Below are positions 17,954 to 27,631 of a DNA stretch of 64,000 nt, piece by piece. The stretch is from assembly GCF_017355785.1 (NCBI RefSeq), contig NZ_JAFEWE010000007.1:62001-126000 (forward strand), given 5' to 3'. The notes under the pieces are model-generated. The model was not told the origin of the DNA and made no database searches. It worked only from the letters and a program-made list of their open reading frames with translations. The stretch comes from Desertivirga arenae. Lineage in GTDB: Bacteria; Bacteroidota; Bacteroidia; Sphingobacteriales; Sphingobacteriaceae. The stretch's first letter is position 1. Every line of letters starts with the position of its first letter. A program made the position numbers and the translations under genes.

Positions 17954-19918
17954 ATGTTATTAAAAAGAGCATTGGCAGTGTTTATACTGCCACTACTGGT
18001 TTGCTGTTCCGCACTGGCTCAGGGTAGCAGAGCGGATAGTGTGATATTCGAAGGGGGAGGCCAGGGAATTGAGCTGGCCGGCACCTTGAGTCTGCCGGCC
18101 AAGGGAACAAATTTCCCCGTAGCGGTGATCCTTTCAGGAACAGGAAGGCAAGACCGGGATGGTACAATGGCTGGTCATAAGCTGTTCCTTGCCATAGCCG
18201 ATCATCTTAATAAAAATGGTTATGCGGTGCTGAGGATGGATGATCGTGGTGTTGGTAAGAGTACCGGAGTGTACGAGGATGCTACCACAATGGATTTTGC
18301 AAATGATGCATTGGCTGCAGTTCAATTTCTGAAGGGACGTAAAGAAATAGATCCGGGGCGTATAGGATTTATAGGTCATAGCGAAGGGGGAGCAGTAATG
18401 AGCATTGCTGCTTCCAAATCAAAAGAAATTGCCTTTCTGATAAGTCTTGCTGGTCTTGCATCGAGGGGTTATGATTCGAATATGAAGCAGAACTTAGACC
18501 TGATTGAGGCAGCTGCGATACCGGAGTATGATAAGAAACGGCATCGCGAGATCATCCGGTTGATGTTTGACACCGTGTTGAAGAACGTTAACTCACCTGT
18601 ACTTGATACGATCATGCGTTCTACCTTTGCTACCTGGTCTAAAAAGGACCAGGAGTATTTTAAGACTCTAAACGTCGAGTTTGACCATTTCCGGTTTCCA
18701 ATAGAAAGCTATATCAGAACAGCTACTGGGCCCTGGTACCGCTATTTTATGCAGTTCGATCCTAAACCTTTTATGAAAGGACTGAAAATGCCGGTCCTGG
18801 CAATTAATGGAGATAAGGACCTCTTTGTTGCTGGTAAAGAGAATTTGGCTAACTGGAAGAACTACTTGCAGGAGGGGGGGAATAAAAATGTAACCACAGT
18901 ATTGCTGCCCGGTGTAAACCATTTATTGCAGCATTGTAAAACATGTACTGCTCAGGAATATGCAAGCCTGGAAGAAACTATCGCTCCGGAAATACTGCAG
19001 ACGATTACAAGCTGGCTGAAGGAAAATGTAAAACAGCCCTTACAGAAGGATAATAAGGCTTTAATTCCTCGCGCTTATTTTCCTGATGAGATGAAAGTGC
19101 CGTTTAAAATAAGGAAAGACGTGATCTATGTGGCAGCAAATCTAAATGGAAAGGAAGGATACTTTCTATTTGATAGTGGCTGTCCTTTGATTATGCTTAA
19201 TGAAAGATTCGCCGCACCTTCTGCAGATGCTGAAAAAATAAATGGTTTTAGTGGCATAAATGGTGCTTTAGGAGAGGTCCATATTACCAAAGTTGATTCC
19301 CTGAAATGGGGCAATATTATTTTGAAAGACTTTCAGACTCCTGCAACAGCGTTGCAGGAGGATCCTGAAATGAGCTCTGTAAATGTCTTTGGCTTGCTAG
19401 GTCTTGAAGCCTTTAAAAATTACGAGCTAACTTTCGACTATGATGCCCTGCAAATGACTTTCAGGAGAGTTGATAAGCTGGGAAATTATGTAAAACAACC
19501 CAGCCAGGAAATTAAACCGCTTCACCAGGCTGCAGTTACAATGCAAAGACACATTCCTATTATCACTTTAAATATCAATAAAAAAGATTACCGGTTCGGG
19601 ATCGACTGCGGGGCGGCTATTAATATTATCTACCCTCAGTTTTACGATGAATTAAAAACACAATTCGAAGCAGTAGATACATTAAAAATTAATGGTAATG
19701 AGGCGAATAAACTCCTAGCTGGATTCATAAAAGAAGCTCATTGTGGGCCCCTTCAGTTCAAGGAATTGTATACGGGCTTTGGTGAGTCACACTTGCTGAC
19801 CAAAGGTGAAAATGCCTTGAAAATCGATGGTCTGTTGGGCACTCCTTTCTTAGTAAATTATATCACAAGTATTAATTTTCGAAGAGGCATAGTTAGCTTT
19901 TATCCACGCAGAAGCTAA
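17954..19918 (+). CDS. Alpha/beta-hydrolase fused to an aspartic-protease-like domain
   Basis: This 654-residue secreted protein joins two hydrolase folds. Residues about 25-360 are an alpha/beta-hydrolase of the dienelactone/prolyl-oligopeptidase type, with nucleophile motif GHSEGG (Ser143), acid region AINGDKDLF and histidine region LLPGVNHLLQHC. Residues about 375-654 are a pepsin/retropepsin-like domain with two lobes. The first has FDSGCP (Asp407, a DSG motif) and the second has GIDCGAAINIIY (Asp551, DCG instead of D-T/S-G), followed by GLLGLEAF and GLLGTPFLVNY, the hydrophobic-glycine pattern of this fold. The signal peptide ends near SALAQ. It is last in the operon, 14 bases after the TlpA-like gene. 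The substrate is unknown; peptide or ester hydrolysis in the periplasm is likely. Confidence 0.85.
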   Translation: MLLKRALAVFILPLLVCCSALAQGSRADSVIFEGGGQGIELAGTLSLPAKGTNFPVAVILSGTGRQDRDGTMAGHKLFLAIADHLNKNGYAVLRMDDRGVGKSTGVYEDATTMDFANDALAAVQFLKGRKEIDPGRIGFIGHSEGGAVMSIAASKSKEIAFLISLAGLASRGYDSNMKQNLDLIEAAAIPEYDKKRHREIIRLMFDTVLKNVNSPVLDTIMRSTFATWSKKDQEYFKTLNVEFDHFRFPIESYIRTATGPWYRYFMQFDPKPFMKGLKMPVLAINGDKDLFVAGKENLANWKNYLQEGGNKNVTTVLLPGVNHLLQHCKTCTAQEYASLEETIAPEILQTITSWLKENVKQPLQKDNKALIPRAYFPDEMKVPFKIRKDVIYVAANLNGKEGYFLFDSGCPLIMLNERFAAPSADAEKINGFSGINGALGEVHITKVDSLKWGNIILKDFQTPATALQEDPEMSSVNVFGLLGLEAFKNYELTFDYDALQMTFRRVDKLGNYVKQPSQEIKPLHQAAVTMQRHIPIITLNINKKDYRFGIDCGAAINIIYPQFYDELKTQFEAVDTLKINGNEANKLLAGFIKEAHCGPLQFKELYTGFGESHLLTKGENALKIDGLLGTPFLVNYITSINFRRGIVSFYPRRS

Positions 19919-19961
19919 GAGTGATTGGATTTATAATTGGATAATTTTAGTACGCAACAGT

Positions 19962-20516
19962 GATGTTACTACCTTTCTTGAGACAAATTTTTTGCACAAG
20001 CCTGCTCGTCCTTCTTTCTACATTGTTTTCCACCGACTCTTTCCGCTCAGGAAGATACCATATTGGACAGTCATCATTATAAGAAATATGCACGGGCGAA
20101 AATGGTTCCTGGAGGACGTGTTCTGTACTGTGCTATCCTTTTTTGCTGATAATTAGATCTGGCGATACTAATTATCAGCTTTTTTTAGAGGCCGTAGATT
20201 ATTACATCATTTTTCTTTACTAGCCGTTAATTCTGGCCTGCCCGAAAGTAAACGCATCACCTATTCTTATCCGGTGGTTGCCAAGCCTGAGGATAAACTG
20301 GTGCCATCTGGATTAACAGCGGTGAAATTGTTAAAAAGGTGAGAGAGGGTAGCAAGCGGGGAAGATCACCTTGTATGACAATTATAAAAGCAAAGTCCTG
20401 AAGCTGTTTCCATAAATGAAGCGTTAAAGAAAGGAGTGGCTCTTTCCTGAGGAAACGTAAGATAAGTGGCTGGATGCAGAAAGGAAAATATCTGACCCTA
20501 AGTAGGAAAAAAGGCA
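19962..20516 (+). pseudogene. Frameshifted and degraded secreted-protein gene (two relic blocks)
   Basis: From the ATG at 19962 a signal-peptide-like stretch reads in one frame (MLLPFLRQIFCTSLLVLLST) and then shifts. The adjacent frame continues with AQEDTILDSHHYKKYARAKM and VPGG up to a stop before the terminator. A second block after the terminator reads LYDNYKSKVLKLFP, then stops interrupting what continues as coding-like EEW/PEET and DKWLDAERKISDPK, ending near 20504. Stops and frame changes show decay. I do not recognise the family. The two blocks may be one gene interrupted by the terminator sequence or two separate relics. Confidence 0.5.
20145..20186 (+). terminator. Strong rho-independent terminator closing the 8.2-19.9 kb operon
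   Basis: GCTGATAATTAG (20145-20156) pairs perfectly over 12 bp with CTAATTATCAGC (20168-20179), around an 11-base loop. It is followed by seven T bases. It is the first terminator downstream of the transporter operon. Confidence 0.9.
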
Positions 20517-20601
20517 TCAAAAAATCGAATTTGAACTTTTGGGATATGAATTAAGACAAATGTGGTGTAGGAATAAAAATACTTAGCTGAACTTCGCTTG
20601 G

Positions 20602-20635
<34 letters not shown>

Positions 20636-20653
20636 GATCCCTTAGGTAATACT

Positions 20654-23530
20654 ATGAACAAATTCGTAACACTGCTTTTATTGCTCCCTTATTTGTCTTA
20701 TTCGCAGATTATAATAAGCAATAAACATCAGAAAGCTGCCACTCACTTTTCAATAGTTGATGAAGCCTCCCCCGCTACCATCATTTACTCAGATAGTGAA
20801 AATATTCTGGTAAGGAAGTCTGCAGAATTTCTGGCTGGCGATATCGAAAAGGTCGCTGGAACAAAGCCTGCTATTTCTGCATCTGGCACAGCTAAAAATG
20901 GGAATCCGATCATTATCGGAACGGTTGGAAATAATCCCTTGATCAACCAACTGGTTACTAATAAAAAATTGGATGTTTCTCCAATTACCAATCAGTGGGA
21001 ACGTTTTATTATTCAAACGGTTGATAATCCATTTCCTGGAGTGAAACAAGCTTTGGTTATAGTAGGAAGCGATAGACGAGGGGCAGCATACGGGGTGTTT
21101 ACACTTTCAGAAAAAATGGGCGTTTCTCCCTGGTATTGGTGGGCTGATGCTCCGGTCAAGAAAAATGATGCTGTTTTTTTGAAGAAAGGGCGTTATGTTT
21201 CTGACGGCCCGGCAGTAAAGTATCGCGGTATTTTTATCAACGATGAGTCGCCTGCTTTCAGATATTGGGCCTTCGAGAAGTTCGGTGGTATAAATCACAA
21301 ATGCTATGAGAAAATTTTTGAATTGCTTTTACGTAATAAAGCAAATTTCTTATGGCCATCGATGTGGCTCCCCACAATGTTCTATGTGGATGATCCATTG
21401 AATCCCAAAGTAGCTGATGAATTTGGGATCGTAATGTCTACCAGCCATCATGAACCTATGACCCGTGCACATAACGAATGGTCGATGTTTAAAGGAGGTG
21501 CCTGGAATTACCAGACGAATAAAGAAAAGTTGCAGGAGTTTTGGCGGGGAGGTATTAAGCGTATGGGCAATTATGAAAGTGTGGTTACGGTAGGAATGCG
21601 CGGAGACGGCGACGAGGGAATGGCTGAAGAAACTGCCGTTGAACTTTTGCAAACGGTCATTAAGGATCAGCGTGCGATTATTGCTGAGGTTACAGGGAAA
21701 CCCGCAAAGAAAACTCCTCAGCTTTGGGCTATTTACAAAGAAGTGCAGGATTATTACGATAAAGGGATGCGGGTGGATGATGATATTACCGTCCTTTTCA
21801 GCGACGATAATTGGGGGAACATCCGTTATCTTCCAAAAAAGAAGGATCTCAGTCACCCAGGAGGTTACGGAATGTACTATCATTTTGACTACGTTGGTGC
21901 TCCTGTCTCCTACAGGTGGTTAAATGTAACCCAGATCGAACGGGTATGGGAACAGATGAAGCTGACGTACGAACACGGAGTGAATACGATATGGATAGCC
22001 AATGTTGGGGATATTAAACCAATGGAACTCCCGATCAGTTTTTTTATGGATTATGCCTGGAATCCTAAGAGTATCCAGGCTGGTGATCTTACCAAATATT
22101 ACCAGAACTGGTCAAGGCAACAGTTTGGAGAATTGCATAGCAGAGAAATTGCTCATTTGTTGGCCCTTTACTCCAAGTATAATTCGCGCCGGGTACCAGA
22201 GATGCTCAGTCCCGATACTTATAGTCTGGATAACTACCGCGAAGCGGACAGGATAGTGGAAGAATATCAAACCTTGGTAAAGAAGAGCAGGAATATCTAT
22301 CAGCAACTTCCTGCCTCTCATAAATCTGCATTTTATCAATTAGTGCTTTCTCCGATTGAATTGAGCTGTAACGTAAACGAGATGTACGTAGCTGCAGCAA
22401 AAAATAAAATGTACGCAAACCAGGGAAGAGCTTCCGCCAATATGTATGCTGAAAAGGTAAAAGAATTATTCAATAAGGACTTGGAGCTAACACGGCAGTT
22501 CCACGAAGAATTGGAAAATGGTAAATGGAATCATATGATGTCACAAACACATATGGGATATACCAGCTGGAATCATCCGAGGGTTAACGTGATGCCCGCT
22601 GTAACGAATATTAGAACAAATCCAAAAGCACAACTGGGTTATGCGATAGAATATGGACCAGCACCAGCATGGGGTGGTTTCAGTGTAGAAGCAGATCCGC
22701 TTTTCAGTACCACTTTTGCAAAATTTGACGCCATCAATAAACAAAGCTATTACCTTGATATCTTCAACATGGGTGATCAGTCACTTAACTATTCCATTGA
22801 AACTCAAAACGACTGGATCATTCTATCTAAATCATCAGGAACCATACCATATGATGAAAGGGTTTATGTAGGTATCAACTGGGATAAAGTACCCAAAGGA
22901 GAAGCAACCGGTACCTTGCTCATTAAAGGTGCAGGAAAAGAGTATGCGGTTAAAGTTCCTGTGCGCAACAATTTGGCGAAAGCAGCTGGCTTTGTAGAAA
23001 ACAATGGTATTGTCTCTTTTGAGGCAGCAAATTATTCAAAGAAGGTTGATTCCAAAGATGTTCAATGGACCGTAGTACCTAATCTTGGCCGTACTGGTTC
23101 GTCTGTTATTATCGAACCGGTAACAGCTTCCCGGCAAACTCCTGGTGCTAATTCTATACGATTGGAATATGAGTTTACCATCTTTGATGGTGGTGATCTA
23201 TCCATCGACGCATTTCTTTCGCCAACCCAGGATTTTAAAAAGCAGGACGGTTTGAGATATGCCATCTCTATAGATGATGAAGCTCCTCAGATAATTAATA
23301 TGAACGAAGGCGAGATAAAGCCTGATTACGAATATGCCGACTGGTGGTCAAAATCTGTTGCTGATCATGTCAAAATAAAGAGATCCCATCACAAGGCATC
23401 TGCCGGTAAGCATACCTTAAAGGTTTGGGCAGTCGATCCTGGGATTGTTTTCCAAAAGTTTGTGATAAGTCGCGGCAGATTAAAGCCAAGCTATTTAGGC
23501 CCACCGGAGAGTATTTATATAAAACCTTAA
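20654..23530 (+). CDS. GH115 alpha-1,2-glucuronidase, secreted
   Basis: This 958-residue glycosyl hydrolase family 115 enzyme removes (4-O-methyl-)glucuronic acid side chains from xylans and related glycans. A signal peptide ends near YSQ (residue 18). The N-terminal domain shows the family's VIVGSDRRGAAYGVFTLSE and SPWYWWADAPV. The TIM-barrel core has KYRGIFINDESPA, LWPSMWLPTMF, STSHHEPMTRAHNEW, GMRGDGDEG (about residues 314-322) and FSDDNWGN (about 382-389). These are core family segments near the active site. The C-terminal half carries a helical region and beta-domains ending in a galactose-binding-like module. It is the first gene of the polysaccharide region and stands alone after the CA repeat. 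Confidence 0.93.
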   Translation: MNKFVTLLLLLPYLSYSQIIISNKHQKAATHFSIVDEASPATIIYSDSENILVRKSAEFLAGDIEKVAGTKPAISASGTAKNGNPIIIGTVGNNPLINQLVTNKKLDVSPITNQWERFIIQTVDNPFPGVKQALVIVGSDRRGAAYGVFTLSEKMGVSPWYWWADAPVKKNDAVFLKKGRYVSDGPAVKYRGIFINDESPAFRYWAFEKFGGINHKCYEKIFELLLRNKANFLWPSMWLPTMFYVDDPLNPKVADEFGIVMSTSHHEPMTRAHNEWSMFKGGAWNYQTNKEKLQEFWRGGIKRMGNYESVVTVGMRGDGDEGMAEETAVELLQTVIKDQRAIIAEVTGKPAKKTPQLWAIYKEVQDYYDKGMRVDDDITVLFSDDNWGNIRYLPKKKDLSHPGGYGMYYHFDYVGAPVSYRWLNVTQIERVWEQMKLTYEHGVNTIWIANVGDIKPMELPISFFMDYAWNPKSIQAGDLTKYYQNWSRQQFGELHSREIAHLLALYSKYNSRRVPEMLSPDTYSLDNYREADRIVEEYQTLVKKSRNIYQQLPASHKSAFYQLVLSPIELSCNVNEMYVAAAKNKMYANQGRASANMYAEKVKELFNKDLELTRQFHEELENGKWNHMMSQTHMGYTSWNHPRVNVMPAVTNIRTNPKAQLGYAIEYGPAPAWGGFSVEADPLFSTTFAKFDAINKQSYYLDIFNMGDQSLNYSIETQNDWIILSKSSGTIPYDERVYVGINWDKVPKGEATGTLLIKGAGKEYAVKVPVRNNLAKAAGFVENNGIVSFEAANYSKKVDSKDVQWTVVPNLGRTGSSVIIEPVTASRQTPGANSIRLEYEFTIFDGGDLSIDAFLSPTQDFKKQDGLRYAISIDDEAPQIINMNEGEIKPDYEYADWWSKSVADHVKIKRSHHKASAGKHTLKVWAVDPGIVFQKFVISRGRLKPSYLGPPESIYIKP

Positions 23531-23746
23531 TTGGTAAGGGAGCTATGTCCTCCTGCATCCATCAATTGAACCTCTTAATATTCATTGCTATACTGATGAT
23601 AAGAAGTTTGGTTAAAGTAGAGTTTTTTATAATCCTTTTCTGCGGGTAACTTTTTGAACTTATGTGCCAGCATTCAGAACATTAGTGATACTCTTTGCAG
23701 GAAAATTGCCGGAGTTTTGTTTCCAACCAATTATAAAATACCTAAT

Positions 23747-26700
23747 ATGAAAACAAGACTACCCAATTTAATTATTTTCCTTGGTATTGTTATTATGCTG
23801 CAAAATATGGCTTTTGCAGTAACAAGAACGGCATCAGTAAGAGTAAATAAAGCCGTTTTACATCAAAAGATCACCGGCTTTGGTGGTTTTGTTAATAGTC
23901 CCCAGTTCGGCTACAACTATATGACGGAGGCTGAAATTCGAAAGCTTTGGGGGAAAAACAGTGAAGCGGGCTATAACATCATGAGGCTCTACCTTCCTAT
24001 CGGCGAGGCAAACTGGAGCCAGTCTTTAAACACTGCAAAACTTGCAAAATCTCTTGGTTTAAAGATTTTTGCTACTCCCTGGTCGATGCCTTCTGAGTGG
24101 AAAACAAATAACACGATAGCTTCAGTATTTGTAGAAAATGGAGTGAAAAAAAATGTTTACCTTAAAGAAGAACATTATTTAGATTATGCAAACTATCTGA
24201 ATAATTATGTTACCTATCTGAAAAATAACGGGGTAGAGCTGGATGCAATATCTATCCAGAACGAGCCGGATTACCAGGTAGAATACGCAGGGTGTATATG
24301 GACGCCTGCTCAGATGGCAAAATTTATCAAAGAGTATGCTCACCTTATTAATTGCAAGGTGATTGCGCCTGAGGGTGTGGGTATTACAGATAATTATGCA
24401 AGTGCTTTTCTGGATCAGGGAGTACTAAACAATTTCGAAATCTTCGCGGGGCACCAATACGGGGCGATCCAGTCGGGCTTAAAGAATGTTCAGGCTCAGG
24501 GAAAAGAGGTTTGGATGACAGAGTTCCTCATTAACTGGATCGCAGATGAGGGAGCATCCAGAAATGTGAGTTGGGTTAAAGATGCATTCAGTTTCGCAAA
24601 TAAACTAAATGATGCACTCCTGGCAAATGTGAATGCCTGGGTTCATTACGCTTCCAAACGGTATTATGGATTAATGGGTGACGGCACTTTTGGAACCACG
24701 AGCGGCGTTCTTACAAAACGCGGTTATGTTCTTTCTCATTTTGCAAAATATGTTACCGGAGCAACCCGTATTGAAAGTACCTGGAATGATGAATCGAATG
24801 TTTTAAAGGGCTCGTCATACTTATCCCAGAGTGGCGACAGCGTTTTCGTTTTTCTTATAAATTCATCCAACGATAGTTATTCTCTCACGGTTGATCTGCC
24901 TTTTTATACCAAATCAGGCAAAGCGGTAACAACCACCGAAACAACCGACCTATCCGAAGTTCCGGTTAGTTATGCTGAAGAGTCTTTACGGCCAAAAGTA
25001 ACCATTGCCCCTTCCAGTATAACTACGTTAGTGTTCGCAAAGAGTAGTGACCGTGCGATATCACAGATGACTGGAGAACCTGTATTCTACGATAAGATAG
25101 AAAAACAACCAGTAACGAACACAGCTTTCGGAACGGCATACACCTTAAGTGGAAAAACGGCGCTTTTCAAGAATGATAATCCTCTTATTAGTTCTAATAC
25201 CAATGCTACCAACGGCTATTTGAAGCTTGATCAGCCCTTCAACCGTTTAGTGTTCAGGGTGAAAAGCTTGTCGTCAACACTAAATTACAGTTCTTCGAAT
25301 ACTACATTATACTACATCAATAACGCAGGAGCGGTTCGTTCTTATAACTACGGCAATATCACATTCGACAAACGAAATGATTTTGACTGGGTGTTCGACA
25401 TTTCCACTAATACCCTTACTGATGGCTGTACTGGCATTATAGGCTTAAGGAATGGAAATTTCAGTTCGGCGCTAACTTTTAATTTTGCAGATGTTTACTT
25501 TTCATTTGGTAATGAAAAGGGATTTAAATTCAGGGGTATATATAGTAAAGACGACAGCAATTTATTAGAGTGCCTCGATGATATTGCCTACACATCATTA
25601 GATTTTTCAGGAACAACAGGGCTTACCACTGAAACAGATTGGAATAGAGCTGCCGCAAATAAGAACTCCGTTTATTACGTGAGTGGAGACCTGAATAGTA
25701 CTAAAGCGAATGTTATTAGTGGTTCAACTTGTAATAACCTGATACTTACTGATGCACCAGGGAATTTTTATTCGCCACTTAACTTCTCTGCAACAAGCGC
25801 CTCATATCGTTTTGCATCGGATGGATATAAAATGATAGTTTTACCTTTTGATGCCAATATCCCGGAGGGGCTCAAAGCTTATACATTGGAGGTGACTGAT
25901 TCTAATGTAGTAGCTAAGCCAATAACTACAGGCAAAATTTCCTCCAATACTCCATTCCTGGCTAAAGGTATCGGTGAATTTACCTTTACAGGTAGCGGAA
26001 ATGTTTCCTCTCCACGTGTAGTGAAAGCAGGTTCCGTAAACGGAGTTTATATTGCAGGCAGGGTACCCACTTCCGGATACTATCTTAAAAAAGAGGCTGA
26101 TAAAGTTTATTTTCAGCGGGTGCAGGCAGGGGCACAAATACCAGCATCTGCCTTTAGTGCTTACTTAAGTCCGGCTTCTACAGTCACTGCTTCTATGCTG
26201 CCTTTAACCCTTGAAGAAGCGCCACTAGTGCAGGCGAGAAACCTGACCATTGAGCTTGACGAGAACGGAAATGCCCTTATCAGCGCCGCTCAGCTGGACA
26301 GCGGATCTGTCAGTTATTCAGGTCCCTTACAATTGAAAACAGACAGAAGCTCATTTTCATGTTCCGATATTGGATCTGTTGTTCCGGTAACTCTTACTGG
26401 CATTGATGGAAAAGGGTATACAGCTTCTGCCATAGGTTATATAACAGTAAAAGATACCAGGAAGCCAGAACTCACAACACCTGCCGCGCAAACCTTCTGT
26501 TTCAGCAATGCCGGGTATACATTGCCGGTTCTTCAGGCAAGAGATAACTGTGGAATTGCTTCGATGAGCTATACGATAAGTGGAGCAACACAAAGAAGCG
26601 GACAGAACGGAGACGCAAGCGGGATGTTTAATGCGGGAACATCTACTATCGAATGGCTGGTAACAGATTTAAGTGGCAACATTGCAAAGGATACAACCCT

Positions 26701-27391
26701 GGTGTCAGTTAATTCAGCATTTACTGCGGTGATACCTGATGTTTATGCAGGTAGCTCCTCCACGGACCAAAAAAATACGCTCTATCTTGGTTACGGTTCA
26801 TCGTCGCTCAGTCTGACTGCTGTGCCGGATGGAGGAACAGCGCCCTATACTTATACCTGGAGCAATGGAGAAATTGCTTCATCTATTAAGGCTACTCAGG
26901 CTGGAACTTATTCTGTTGTTATTTCAGATGCCAAAGGCTGTCAAACTACAGCTTCGATAGACATAAGAGTTGAGGACGTCAGATGTGGTAACAACAATGA
27001 TAAAGTTCTGCTATGCCACAATGGAACTAATATCTGCGTATCCTCGTCAGCAGTTAAAGCACACCTGGCGCATGGAGATAATTTGGGATCTTGTGTAAGT
27101 GCCGGCACACTTGCTATCGCAACAAACAATGAGTCGAAGGATGACTTGCATGAAAAGAAATTTACAGTGTATCCTAATCCTGTCTCCAGTACCTTGCATT
27201 TCAAACTAGATAACATTGTGATGGGTGCAAAAGCAGAGATCTACAACCTGAACGGTTCAGAGGCTCTGAGGCTTCCTCTGCTATCTGGTCCGGAGGTAGT
27301 TATACCCGTAGCAGATCTGGCAAGCGGCACATACATTCTTCGGATAATTAATGGTACTGAGATAATCTCTTCCAGGTTTGTGAAAAATTAA
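23747..27391 (+). CDS. GH30 endo-glycanase (glucuronoxylanase-like) with Ig/SprB modules and T9SS sorting domain
   Basis: The ATG at 23747 is chosen because it begins a proper signal peptide (to FAVTR, about residue 25); an upstream TTG would add 31 unlikely residues. The product is 1214 residues. The GH30 barrel begins at GFGGFVN and contains ISIQNEPDYQ with acid/base Glu173 and VWMTEFL with nucleophile Glu259. The small companion beta-domain ends near residue 425. Then follow a DUF-like beta-region, a HYR-like Ig domain with DVTDKDTRKPEL-type layout (TVKDTRKPELTTP), and an SprB-like repeat (GGTAPYTYTWSNGE). A short cysteine module (VLLCHNGTNICVSSSAVKAH) precedes the C-terminal type IX secretion sorting domain (FTVYPNPVSSTLHF onwards). 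The GH30_8-like pattern suggests cleavage of glucuronoxylan, consistent with the adjacent GH115. Confidence 0.88.
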   Translation: MKTRLPNLIIFLGIVIMLQNMAFAVTRTASVRVNKAVLHQKITGFGGFVNSPQFGYNYMTEAEIRKLWGKNSEAGYNIMRLYLPIGEANWSQSLNTAKLAKSLGLKIFATPWSMPSEWKTNNTIASVFVENGVKKNVYLKEEHYLDYANYLNNYVTYLKNNGVELDAISIQNEPDYQVEYAGCIWTPAQMAKFIKEYAHLINCKVIAPEGVGITDNYASAFLDQGVLNNFEIFAGHQYGAIQSGLKNVQAQGKEVWMTEFLINWIADEGASRNVSWVKDAFSFANKLNDALLANVNAWVHYASKRYYGLMGDGTFGTTSGVLTKRGYVLSHFAKYVTGATRIESTWNDESNVLKGSSYLSQSGDSVFVFLINSSNDSYSLTVDLPFYTKSGKAVTTTETTDLSEVPVSYAEESLRPKVTIAPSSITTLVFAKSSDRAISQMTGEPVFYDKIEKQPVTNTAFGTAYTLSGKTALFKNDNPLISSNTNATNGYLKLDQPFNRLVFRVKSLSSTLNYSSSNTTLYYINNAGAVRSYNYGNITFDKRNDFDWVFDISTNTLTDGCTGIIGLRNGNFSSALTFNFADVYFSFGNEKGFKFRGIYSKDDSNLLECLDDIAYTSLDFSGTTGLTTETDWNRAAANKNSVYYVSGDLNSTKANVISGSTCNNLILTDAPGNFYSPLNFSATSASYRFASDGYKMIVLPFDANIPEGLKAYTLEVTDSNVVAKPITTGKISSNTPFLAKGIGEFTFTGSGNVSSPRVVKAGSVNGVYIAGRVPTSGYYLKKEADKVYFQRVQAGAQIPASAFSAYLSPASTVTASMLPLTLEEAPLVQARNLTIELDENGNALISAAQLDSGSVSYSGPLQLKTDRSSFSCSDIGSVVPVTLTGIDGKGYTASAIGYITVKDTRKPELTTPAAQTFCFSNAGYTLPVLQARDNCGIASMSYTISGATQRSGQNGDASGMFNAGTSTIEWLVTDLSGNIAKDTTLVSVNSAFTAVIPDVYAGSSSTDQKNTLYLGYGSSSLSLTAVPDGGTAPYTYTWSNGEIASSIKATQAGTYSVVISDAKGCQTTASIDIRVEDVRCGNNNDKVLLCHNGTNICVSSSAVKAHLAHGDNLGSCVSAGTLAIATNNESKDDLHEKKFTVYPNPVSSTLHFKLDNIVMGAKAEIYNLNGSEALRLPLLSGPEVVIPVADLASGTYILRIINGTEIISSRFVKN

Positions 27392-27449
27392 CAGGCATGC
27401 TTTAATTCTGATTGAGGCGGCGCCCACTTTACTAAATCATATTTATGCA

Positions 27450-27479
27450 GCCCACTTCATACATTGAGGTGGGCTTTTT
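27450..27479 (+). terminator. Rho-independent terminator after the GH30 gene
   Basis: GCCCACTTCA (27450-27459) pairs with TGAGGTGGGC (27465-27474), with one wobble and a 5-base loop. TTTTT follows. Confidence 0.9.
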
Positions 27480-27576
27480 GTTTCTCAAATTCCGTTAAAT
27501 GCGTTGCTACTCCTGAGTTTAGACATTTCACCCATCAATTTGCACATGCGGCGCCGTCTAAGATCCTTTTCTGAAA

Positions 27577-27584
27577 TAGTTTTG
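27577..27584 (+). promoter_or_regulatory. Bacteroidota -7 promoter element candidate before GH43
   Basis: TAGTTTTG matches the phylum -7 consensus TAnnTTTG exactly and would start transcription about 40 bases before the GH43 ATG. No well-placed -33 TTTG is seen. Confidence 0.4.
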
Positions 27585-27631
27585 ACTCGGTTTTCAATAA
27601 TGGCTGAGCAGGAAACCAAGTAGATAAATTT

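Noticed and set aside
21350-21883. 177-codon open frame on the minus strand
   Set aside because: It lies entirely antisense within the GH115 gene, whose protein sequence is strongly conserved-looking. It has no domain and no ribosome-binding or promoter signal.
23654-23746. TTG start 93 bases upstream of the GH30 gene
   Set aside because: The added residues are not signal-peptide-like; the ATG at 23747 starts a normal signal peptide.
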